From Herpetosiphon giganteus (GTDB lineage: Bacteria; Chloroflexota; Chloroflexia; Chloroflexales; Herpetosiphonaceae), in NCBI RefSeq assembly GCF_016907925.1, contig NZ_JAFBCZ010000017.1, forward strand, positions 62,001 to 126,000: DNA of 64,000 bases, read 5' to 3'. A program made the translations under genes and the position numbers. Positions 43,341-51,085 of this stretch are shown here, one piece after another (the stretch's first letter is position 1; every line of letters starts with the position of its first letter). The notes under the pieces were generated by a model. It was not told the origin of the DNA, did no database searches, and saw nothing but the letters and a program-made list of their open reading frames with translations.

Positions 43341-44372
43341 ATGCACTTAACAAGCTTCAGATTTGGCCATGCAAGCGAGGCCGACTATCACGCGTTGGCG
43401 CTTTTTGAGCAGCAAATTCGCCACGAGCGCACGCCCGATGATCCGCCAATGACGACTGCCTTTTTGGTCAATGTGTGGCAAAGCATTCCCGATTTTGTCG
43501 ATTATCGGGTGTGGGCCTTGTGTGATGCAGGGCAGATTGTGGCGACTGGAATGCTGCATATGTTGTTGCTCGATACCAATCGCAATCTTGCAGACCTGAA
43601 TCTCGCCGTGTTGGCTGGCTATCGTGGGCGTGGCTTAGCACGACGTTTATTGCGCGAAATGCTGCCCGTTGTGATTGAATCGGAGCGCACGGTCATTGTT
43701 GGTACCACAACCCAAGCGGTTGCCGCTGGTGAGCATTTTGCCCAAAAGCTCGGCGCTGAAGCGCGGCTAAAAACCCAAATTAATCAATTAGTGCTGGCTG
43801 AAATCGACGAACAATTATTGCAGCAATGGCTGCAACCAAATCAGCAATTAAGCGAGCGCTTTGAGTTGGGTATGTGGCAAGGGCGGTATCCTGAGGCTGA
43901 ATTGGCGGCGATTGTGGCCTTGTATGAGGTGATGAATCAACAGCCCTACGATGATTTGGATTATGAGCCGTTGCATTTTACCGCTGAGCAACTACGTGAG
44001 CTTGAGCAAACCCAATTGGCTAATGGCATGCAACGCTGGACGTGTTATGTGCGCGAGCGGGCAACCAACGCTTTGGCGGGCTATACTGAAATTTTTTGGC
44101 ATCGCGAACGACCACATGTTGTTCAGCAAGGAGATACTGGTGTTTTTGAGCACTATCGTAATTACGGGCTAGGCCGTTGGCTTAAGGCTGCAATGCTCGA
44201 TTATATGCGGCGTGAATTGCCAATGGTGCAGTTTGTCCGCACAACCAACGCCAATTCGAACGCGCCAATGTTGAAAATCAACCAAGCCTTGGGCTTCAAG
44301 CCCTACCTATCTCAAACGATGTGGCAAGGCTCGTTGGCCCAAATTCAGCACTATCTTGATCAGGCTGAATAA
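43341..44372 (+). CDS. Two-domain GNAT acetyltransferase
   Basis: 343 residues. First GNAT has NLAVLAGYRGRGLARRLLRE (acetyl-CoA loop near residue 97). The second has GVFEHYRNYGLGRWLKAAML near residue 275 and FVRTTNANSNAPMLKINQAL, typical of mycothiol-synthase-like tandem GNATs. Substrate unknown; probably a toxic amine or antibiotic, given control by a small repressor. Confidence 0.85.
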   Translation: MHLTSFRFGHASEADYHALALFEQQIRHERTPDDPPMTTAFLVNVWQSIPDFVDYRVWALCDAGQIVATGMLHMLLLDTNRNLADLNLAVLAGYRGRGLARRLLREMLPVVIESERTVIVGTTTQAVAAGEHFAQKLGAEARLKTQINQLVLAEIDEQLLQQWLQPNQQLSERFELGMWQGRYPEAELAAIVALYEVMNQQPYDDLDYEPLHFTAEQLRELEQTQLANGMQRWTCYVRERATNALAGYTEIFWHRERPHVVQQGDTGVFEHYRNYGLGRWLKAAMLDYMRRELPMVQFVRTTNANSNAPMLKINQALGFKPYLSQTMWQGSLAQIQHYLDQAE

Positions 44373-44551
44373 TTTTTGATTGACATAAATATTTAGGCTC
44401 TGGCAATAAAATGGTGTTAATTTTTTGATAGCAAATATTCTGCTATACAAAATAAAACATATAACTAGCAATGCTGTTTGGCGTAAAAATGTGTTACCCT
44501 AAAGCTGAGCCGAGGCCTACCCCAAGGCTTTGGATAGTGTGAGATGCTCGT

Positions 44552-45526
44552 ATGAAAAACCCGTACACGATTTCACGAACCGATCTCCAGATGGCACCAA
44601 TTGGCTATGGTTGTATGACGATTGGGGGTAATTGGAGCAACGAGCCATGGACGAGCAGCGAATATGAAACTGGGCGCAAAGCCCTTGCTGCGGCACTGGA
44701 GCAGGATATTACGCTGTTTGATCATGCTGATATTTACACGCGCGGCAAATCGGAGCGAATTTTTGGCGAACTTTTGGCTGAGCGACCAAGCCTGCGCGAT
44801 CAGATTGTTTTGCAATCGAAGTGTGGTATTCGCTTTGCCGATGAGCCTGCTGGCTCGCCACAGCGCTACGATTTCAGCTACGAACATATTATTGCCTCGG
44901 TTGAAGGCAGCCTCAAACGGCTCAACACCGATCACCTTGATCTGTTGTTGTTACACCGCCCGGATATGCTGGTCGAGCCAGAGGAAATTGCGCGGGCTTT
45001 TGACCAATTGCAACAAAGCGGCAAGGTACGCTATTTTGGGGTCAGCAACCATTCGCCAGCCCAAATTGAGCTAACTCAAGCGGCGCTTGACCAGCCGTTG
45101 GTGGTTAATCAGGTGCAATTGAGCTTATTACACCATCAATTAATTAGCGAAGGCATTGATACCAATCGCAGCAATTTGGCTTTTAATGCAGCCTTTGGCT
45201 TGCTCGATTATTGTCGTTTGCACAAGATTCAAATTCAAGCGTGGGGGCCATTGTCTGGTGGCCAATTGGTTAATTTCAAGGATGATGCGCCAGCCAATGT
45301 TAAGGCAACTGCGGCCTTGGTCAATCAATTGGCTGAACAGTATGGCGTAAGTTCTGAAGCGATTCAATTGGCATGGTTGTTGCGTCACCCAGCCCAGATT
45401 TTACCAATTATTGGCACCACCAACCCAGGCCGCATTGCTGCCACCAAAGAAGCGTTGCAGATCGAACTCAATCGCGAAGAATGGTATCATCTGCTGGCAG
45501 CAGCTCGCACCGCAAACGTGCCTTAG
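44552..45526 (+). CDS. Aldo/keto reductase
   Basis: 324 residues. DLQMAPIGYGCMTIGGNWSN opening, catalytic Asp-Tyr-Lys-His set seen in LFDHADIYTRGKSE (Asp, Tyr), VLQSKCGI (Lys) and LLLLHRPD (His), then the NADPH site IPIIGTTNPGRI-type end. YdhF-like group. Reduces a carbonyl with NADPH; substrate unknown. Confidence 0.92.
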   Translation: MKNPYTISRTDLQMAPIGYGCMTIGGNWSNEPWTSSEYETGRKALAAALEQDITLFDHADIYTRGKSERIFGELLAERPSLRDQIVLQSKCGIRFADEPAGSPQRYDFSYEHIIASVEGSLKRLNTDHLDLLLLHRPDMLVEPEEIARAFDQLQQSGKVRYFGVSNHSPAQIELTQAALDQPLVVNQVQLSLLHHQLISEGIDTNRSNLAFNAAFGLLDYCRLHKIQIQAWGPLSGGQLVNFKDDAPANVKATAALVNQLAEQYGVSSEAIQLAWLLRHPAQILPIIGTTNPGRIAATKEALQIELNREEWYHLLAAARTANVP

Positions 45527-45924
45527 GAGATTAAACGAGCGCTGTGGTAACCACAGCGCTCATTCCAAGGCATAAAATCGATCAAGCGTTGATCAAAGAC
45601 CATCTCATAAGTAATGAGCATCGGAACGCCCGAACTTTGGGTGCAGACAATCATTGGGCCACACCATGCGGCGATTTGATGCACAATCTATAAGACGAAC
45701 TCATAATTCCCTTTGTGAAAATGAAATTGGCCACAAAGTTGGTGGGCACAACGCCAACTACGTTTGGCAAACTAAGTTCTTCTTCACCCAAACAGTCACT
45801 CGAATGTTGCTCCTTGCCCACATCCAAGCAGGAAACAAGCGGAAAGATACTTGTTTCCTGCTTGGATTTTTTAGATAATGGCTGTAACTCAGCCGAGAAT
45901 ACTGAATGATTATGGAGAGGATAG
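45527..45924. other. 398-base intergenic region with two hairpins
   Basis: Holds a perfect 11-pair stem GAGCGCTGTGG / CCACAGCGCTC (45537-45561) after the reductase and a strong plus-strand terminator at 45823-45872. A 53-codon minus-strand reading from GTG 45684 to 45523 looks protein-like but has no ribosome site and ends inside the first hairpin; not called as a gene. Confidence 0.6.
45823..45872 (+). terminator. Strong intrinsic terminator without an upstream gene
   Basis: 17-pair perfect stem starting TCCAAGCAGGAAACAAG (45823-45839), complement at 45850-45866, followed by TTTTTT. The nearest plus-strand gene ends 300 bases earlier and has its own hairpin, so it may end a small RNA. Confidence 0.85.
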
Positions 45925-46647
45925 ATGCAACGTTGGCTTGCGCAAGTTTTGATCTTAATTGTGGTTGTGGCGATCGGTGTTGGAGCCTTGATTTGGATTA
46001 ATAACGAGCAGAATTGCCAAAAAGTCAGCCTGCTTTTTATTGGCAATAGCCATACCTATGGCCATGACATGCCCAATTTGTTGGCGGAATTGGCTGCTGC
46101 TGGCGAGCCGCGCTATTGCCTTGAAATTAAAACCGTGGTTGAAGGCGGGGCAAGTTTGGCTAAGCATTGGAATGATGGAGCAGCCTTGCAAGCCTTGCAA
46201 AGCCAACCATGGCAGTATGTGGTGTTGCAAGAGCGCAGCCTGGGGCCAATTGAAGATCCGCAGGGGTTTCAACAGGCAACAAGCCGTTGGCTGCAAGCGA
46301 TTCGCCAGCAAAGGGCAACCCCAGTGCTCTTTGTGACGTGGGCGCGCGAGTATGCGCCAGAGCAGCAACCACAGCTTAATGCGGCCTATGCCCAAGCTGC
46401 TGGGCAACAGGCAATCCTAGTTAAGGTTGGCGCTGCTTGGCAACACGTGCGCCAACACGATCGCTCAATCGCCCTCTACGAGCCAGATCAAAACCACGCA
46501 ACATTGAACGGTGCCTATTTAACCGCCTGTATTTTTTATACAACCCTCTTTCGCTCGCCAAGCCAAAATTTGCCGAATTTAACCGATTTGCCCGATGCCC
46601 AAGCCCAATACTTGCAGCAGGTCGCGTGGCAACTAGCTCAAAACTAA
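45925..46647 (+). CDS. SGNH/GDSL-type hydrolase, membrane-anchored
   Basis: 240 residues. One N-terminal helix (VLILIVVVAIGVGALIW) with no clear cleavage site. Block I FIGNSHTYGHDMPNLL carries the nucleophile Ser; the late DQNHATLNGAYLTACI carries the Asp-x-x-His pair. DUF4886-like SGNH proteins deacylate polysaccharide or lipid substrates; specificity unknown. GGAGAGG precedes the ATG. Confidence 0.82.
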   Translation: MQRWLAQVLILIVVVAIGVGALIWINNEQNCQKVSLLFIGNSHTYGHDMPNLLAELAAAGEPRYCLEIKTVVEGGASLAKHWNDGAALQALQSQPWQYVVLQERSLGPIEDPQGFQQATSRWLQAIRQQRATPVLFVTWAREYAPEQQPQLNAAYAQAAGQQAILVKVGAAWQHVRQHDRSIALYEPDQNHATLNGAYLTACIFYTTLFRSPSQNLPNLTDLPDAQAQYLQQVAWQLAQN

Positions 46648-46741
46648 GGACTCTGTTGCGCAAGCCTTTCTGCTATACTGTGTTAGAACTTCACTGGAGA
46701 GAACAACCAAGCTTCATATTCGATTGATGGGAGATTTTCGC

Positions 46742-48463
46742 ATGACAACCAGCTTTTTTCGGCGTGGCCTGCTCGCAAGTGTCGGCACTCTTTTGGTGAG
46801 CAGTGTATTGATTGTTAATGCCAATAGTCAAGGTTTAACGGTTCCCAACCTGCCCAATCCAATTGATTTTCAGCCAGTGGTAACCTATGCTGCGCCAAGT
46901 CGGCCTTGTGAATTGGGGCGTGGCGATTTCAACGGCGATGGTTTTGTTGATTTGGCAACGACTAATCAATTGGTAGGCGAAGTTCAGATCTTTATCAATG
47001 ATGGTGCTGGTGGTTTTCCTACCCGCGCGAGTTATGAGATTGCCGCTCCTTGTGGAATTGATGTTGGCAGGCTGAATAACGATCAACACCTCGATATTGT
47101 GGTGACAAATCAAAACTCAAATCGATTGGTTGTGATGCTGGGCAATGGCGATGGCACGTTCGTTTTGGACCAATCGTTTGCTACTGGTTCACGCCCAACC
47201 GACGTGATTTTGGCCGATTTCAACCAAGATACCCGCCTCGATGCGGTTGTAACCAACATTAATAGCCAAAGTTTGAGTGTTTTATTGGGCAACGGGAATG
47301 GCACATTTGCTAATCAGGTTGTTTATAGCGTGCAAGCATCGCCAACGCTCGAAGCAGTGGGCGATCTGACTGGCGATGGCTATCCTGAGGTGGTGGTGGC
47401 CAATGCTGGCAGCGATAGCATCAGCGTGTTGCGCAATAACGCCAATGGAAACTTTGCTGCCGCAGTGCATTATCCAGTTGGACAGATTCCGCATAGCGCT
47501 GGAATTGGTGATATTGATGCTGATGGCGATAACGATATTATTGCTGTGAACCGCTGGGAACAAAGCATGACCCGCTTGATCAATAACGGCACTGGCAGCT
47601 TTAGCCCACTTGCGCCAACAATTTTCTTGCAAGGCCCAGGTGATATTGAAATCAGCGACCTTGATGGCGATGGCATGCTGGATATTTTGGCAACCAACAC
47701 GATTACCGATGTTGATCCAGGCACGGTCAGCATTTACTTTGGCTTAGGCAACGCCAATTTTAGCGCGCCGCAAATCGTGAACGTCGGCGTGCACCCAACC
47801 TCATTAATTTATGCCGATTTGAATAATGATGGTTTAGTTGATCTTGCAACCTCGAATTATTATGGCGATAGTATTAGTATTTTGTTGCGCCGCGTTCCGC
47901 TTGCAACCGAAACGCCAACCGAAACGCCAACGAACACACCAACCGATACTGCAACGCCAACGAACACGCCAACCGATACTGCAACGCCGACGAACACACC
48001 AACCGATACTGCAACGCCAACGAACACTGCAACGCCAACGGTTCAGCCAAGCGTTACGCCAGGCGTTGGCAACTCGCTGACCTTCTTGCCGTTGGTCACG
48101 AATCAGCGCCAGATCTTTCCACTGGTGATCAATCCGATTGCCCAAGCTTTGCTACCAGTAACCCAGCAAGGCCAAATTTACTACACCACGACCGTGACGA
48201 TTCATGGCCCGCTGCCAGCGACTGGGCGTTTTTACCTCTCGTCGCGCCGCGATGCGGTGGCCGAAGTACGGGTTGATGATCGCATGACGGTTTGGGCGAA
48301 CAATCAAATTTTGTATGAAAACACGTTGACTACGCCGCAAATTGTTGCAGTTTCACGTAGCGAGTTGCAAACATGGCTTGATCAACCATTGACGATTACC
48401 TTTCGCGATGTGGCTGGCTCGGTCTATGGCAATAGCGAAGTCTGGTTAATTTGGCTTCCCTAG
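46742..48463 (+). CDS. Secreted FG-GAP/VCBS-repeat surface protein, paralogue 1
   Basis: 573 residues from ATG 46742 (GGGAGA upstream). Signal peptide, then about seven ~45-residue FG-GAP/VCBS blades with calcium-binding DFNGDGFVDL or DLDGDGMLDIL loops, predicted seven-bladed propeller (residues ~45-385). A Thr-Pro linker follows, then a ~140-residue C-terminal domain starting [14 protein letters not shown] and ending EVWLIWLP. The last ~150 residues match paralogue 2 almost exactly whereas the propeller is much more diverged. Exported, surface-exposed; ligand unknown. Confidence 0.88.
   Translation: MTTSFFRRGLLASVGTLLVSSVLIVNANSQGLTVPNLPNPIDFQPVVTYAAPSRPCELGRGDFNGDGFVDLATTNQLVGEVQIFINDGAGGFPTRASYEIAAPCGIDVGRLNNDQHLDIVVTNQNSNRLVVMLGNGDGTFVLDQSFATGSRPTDVILADFNQDTRLDAVVTNINSQSLSVLLGNGNGTFANQVVYSVQASPTLEAVGDLTGDGYPEVVVANAGSDSISVLRNNANGNFAAAVHYPVGQIPHSAGIGDIDADGDNDIIAVNRWEQSMTRLINNGTGSFSPLAPTIFLQGPGDIEISDLDGDGMLDILATNTITDVDPGTVSIYFGLGNANFSAPQIVNVGVHPTSLIYADLNNDGLVDLATSNYYGDSISILLRRVPLATETPTETPTNTPTDTATPTNTPTDTATPTNTPTDTATPTNTATPTVQPSVTPGVGNSLTFLPLVTNQRQIFPLVINPIAQALLPVTQQGQIYYTTTVTIHGPLPATGRFYLSSRRDAVAEVRVDDRMTVWANNQILYENTLTTPQIVAVSRSELQTWLDQPLTITFRDVAGSVYGNSEVWLIWLP
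47905..48042. repeat. Tandem 30-base repeats encoding the Thr-Pro linker
   Basis: Unit CCAACGAACACxCCAACCGA plus TACTGCAACG, coding [10 protein letters not shown], about four copies with slippage-prone near identity. Opposite-strand long readings here are artefacts. Confidence 0.85.
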
Positions 48464-48488
48464 CCCATTCAGCGAGCTGAAATAAAAC

Positions 48489-48516
48489 AAGGCGCTGGTT
48501 CTACAACCAGCGCCTT
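48489..48516. terminator. Terminator of VCBS paralogue 1
   Basis: AAGGCGCTGGTT / AACCAGCGCCTT with CTAC loop. The same hairpin ends paralogue 2 at 51044-51071. Confidence 0.75.
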
Positions 48517-48540
48517 ATGTGTTTAAGCAGTTATTCGACA

Positions 48541-49197
48541 ATTGGTGGAAATCGTAAAGGAATGTGGAGAAGATTTCTGCCATTAATTTAGCACAATAGG
48601 CATCATGATTCGGCTAAAGTGCGATCGCCAAAACGTTTGCCCTAGCAATACTTTCTTGATTACATGAGATTTTAGCAATTGTATAGCCAAAAAATGTTTA
48701 AAAAGATACATAATGATATTAGCAAGCTTGGCCAAAAAGACAGCTGTTCCCAAAACCTTAAAAATTTCGGGAAAAACAAGATATAGCCAATAGGCCAATA
48801 AGTAGTTAATTTTCTATCGATGACAACACCATTTTCTTTAATAATACTTAATGCGCGGTAGTAGTAGCATGTACTAGTAACAACATTGGAAAATTTCGTG
48901 ATAAACCGAACATAGATTATTCGGATAATAAAGGCTACTATAAAGCATTTGGTGCGGAATAAACGATATTGAATAGGCTGGATGGGGATTTTTGGTGAGG
49001 ATGTACAAAAACCATCCTGATAAACGTCTGCTTATTCTATTGTACAATTAGAGCGTCTTATGCTAGCATAGAATGGGTTTTATCAAGGCTCGTATCGTTA
49101 TCGCATATCCAGTTTGTTTTTTAGGTTTGAAACAAACGAGGATTTTCAATGAGGGCTTTGTTTAACCCAATTCCTCAATTTTTTAGGGAGATTAGTG
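48541..49197. other. 657-base AT-rich region before VCBS paralogue 2
   Basis: Much lower GC than its surroundings. A 71-residue hydrophobic minus-strand reading (48583-48798) exists but lacks a ribosome site and recognisable sequence, so not called. A short hairpin AGGATG...CATCCT lies near 49000. Probably promoter plus decayed DNA. Confidence 0.5.
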
Positions 49198-51018
49198 ATG
49201 GAAAAACCATTCCAGCGTATGATCACGTCCTCAATTTTCGGTTTGGTGGCTTTAGGGCTTGTTGGTGGCATGATTGTTAGTCAAAGTACCTCTGCCGCTC
49301 AATTACCACCACCAGCGGTTGATTTTGCTCCCTCAGTTCATTACCCGACCTCGTTTACTAACCGTGAAATTGTTATGGGCGATTTTAATGGTGATGGCTT
49401 GCAAGATTTGGCAAGCATTAGTTGGGCTGGTAAAACTATTAGTATCAACCTCAGCAATGGCGATGGAACGTTCGAGCAAGCTGTCAATTATATGACAGGT
49501 TTAGGTCAATCATGGGGCATTGACACTGGTGATATTAACAATGACAACAAACTTGATTTGGTCGTGGCAAGTCGCCTTAGCAACGCTTTTGTAACCTATC
49601 TTGGCGTTGGTGATGGAACGTTTCAATATCATAGCGCCGTAACTGCTGGCGGAAAACCAATGAAAATCCGCTTGGGTGACTTCAATAAAGACGATAACCT
49701 TGATCTTGCGCTAAGTTTTGAGTCAAGCAATAGTATTGGAATTCGTTTTGGACTTGGAAATGGGAATTTTCAAGCTAATCAATATTATACGGTTGGCTTT
49801 GGGCCACTAGGCATTACTACTGCTGATCTTGATCGTGACAGTAACTTAGATTTGATTGTGAGTAATGCTAGCGATACAACAATTTCAGTGCTGAAAGGTT
49901 CGAATAACGGAATATTTGCCGCAGCTGTTAATTATACTGTTGGCACAACCCCACAAGAAAGTACTGTTGCCGACTTCAATGGCGATACCTTCCCTGATGT
50001 TGCAGTTGCTAATTGGGGTTCAAGTAGTATTACTATTTTCCGTGGGACTGGAACTGGCGCATTAGTGGCGCATTCGACCATTCCGAATGTCTCTACAGGC
50101 AATGATATTGAGTCAGGTGATATTAATGGTGATGGCCTGATCGATTTAGCGATTACCAATAGCCAACCAAACTCTGGTCTTACAACCGTGAGCGTATTGC
50201 TGGGGCAAGGGAACTTGAATTTTGATGCACCAGTAAGCTTTGCAGTAGGTGCCAATCCTGTATCGCTGGTGCTTGGGCATTTCAATAACGATAGCTTGCT
50301 TGATTTGGCAACATCCAACTATCATAGCCATGATATGTCGATTCTTTTGAGTCGCTCGATGGCAACCGCAACGCCAACCGCAACGCCAACGAACACGCCA
50401 ACCGATACTGCAACGCCAACGAACACGCCAACCGCAACGCCAACCGCAACGCCAACGAACACGCCAACCAATACTGCAACGCCAACGAACACGCCAACCA
50501 ATACTGCAACGCCAACGAACACGCCAACCGAAACGCCAACGAACACGCCAACGAGCACTGCAACGCCAACCGAAATTCCAACCAACACGCCAACGATACA
50601 ACCAAGCGTGACCCCAGGCGTTGGCAACTCGCTGACCTTCCTGCCGTTGGTGACGAATCAGCGCCAGATCTTTCCGGTTGTGATCAATCCGATTGCTCAA
50701 GCCTTGATTCCGATTACTCAGCAAGGCCAAATTTATTACACCACGACCGTGACGATCAATGGCCCATTGCCAGCGACTGGGCGTTTCTATCTCTCGTCGC
50801 GCCGCGATGCGGTGGCCGAAGTACGGGTTGATGATCGCATGACGGTTTGGGCCAATAATCAAATTTTGTATGAAAACACGTTAACTACGCCGCAAATTGT
50901 TGCAGTTTCACGTAGCGAGTTGCAAACATGGCTCGATCAACCGCTGACGATTACTTTCCGCGATGTGGCTGGCTCGGTCTATGGCAATAGCGAAGTCTGG
51001 TTAATTTGGCTTCCCTAG
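49198..51018 (+). CDS. Secreted FG-GAP/VCBS-repeat surface protein, paralogue 2
   Basis: 606 residues from ATG 49198 (AGGGAG upstream). Signal peptide, seven VCBS blades ([32 protein letters not shown], and so on), a longer Thr-Pro-Asn linker (about 80 residues, coded by 50365-50595), and the same C-terminal domain as paralogue 1 with only a handful of changes. Propeller similarity with paralogue 1 is modest. Exported; function unknown. Confidence 0.88.
   Translation: MEKPFQRMITSSIFGLVALGLVGGMIVSQSTSAAQLPPPAVDFAPSVHYPTSFTNREIVMGDFNGDGLQDLASISWAGKTISINLSNGDGTFEQAVNYMTGLGQSWGIDTGDINNDNKLDLVVASRLSNAFVTYLGVGDGTFQYHSAVTAGGKPMKIRLGDFNKDDNLDLALSFESSNSIGIRFGLGNGNFQANQYYTVGFGPLGITTADLDRDSNLDLIVSNASDTTISVLKGSNNGIFAAAVNYTVGTTPQESTVADFNGDTFPDVAVANWGSSSITIFRGTGTGALVAHSTIPNVSTGNDIESGDINGDGLIDLAITNSQPNSGLTTVSVLLGQGNLNFDAPVSFAVGANPVSLVLGHFNNDSLLDLATSNYHSHDMSILLSRSMATATPTATPTNTPTDTATPTNTPTATPTATPTNTPTNTATPTNTPTNTATPTNTPTETPTNTPTSTATPTEIPTNTPTIQPSVTPGVGNSLTFLPLVTNQRQIFPVVINPIAQALIPITQQGQIYYTTTVTINGPLPATGRFYLSSRRDAVAEVRVDDRMTVWANNQILYENTLTTPQIVAVSRSELQTWLDQPLTITFRDVAGSVYGNSEVWLIWLP
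50365..50595. repeat. Tandem repeats encoding the Thr-Pro linker of paralogue 2
   Basis: Degenerate 12-, 18- and 30-base units built from CCAACGAACACGCCAACC. Coding on the plus strand; prone to expansion, which explains the longer linker. Confidence 0.85.
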
Positions 51019-51043
51019 CCCATTCAGCGAGCTAAAATAAAAC

Positions 51044-51071
51044 AAGGCGCTGGTTCCACAACCAGCGCCTT
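51044..51071. terminator. Terminator shared by VCBS paralogue 2 and the clostripain gene
   Basis: Same hairpin as 48489-48516, loop CCAC. Lies between convergent stops. Confidence 0.75.
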
Positions 51072-51085
51072 ATGTGTTTAAGCAG

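Noticed and set aside
45523-45684. 53-codon minus-strand reading from a GTG, with plausible composition
   Set aside because: No ribosome site and its 3' end is the perfect hairpin at 45537-45561; could be a fragment but not supported.
48583-48798. 71-residue hydrophobic minus-strand reading in AT-rich DNA
   Set aside because: No ribosome-binding site, no family features, and hydrophobic residues are expected from AT-rich codons.
50146-50862. Long minus-strand readings across the Thr-Pro repeats (and the equivalents at 47834-48145 and 10257-10592)
   Set aside because: They arise from the repeat on the opposite strand (Trp/Arg/Gly or Val/Gly runs), have no ribosome sites and no recognisable domain.
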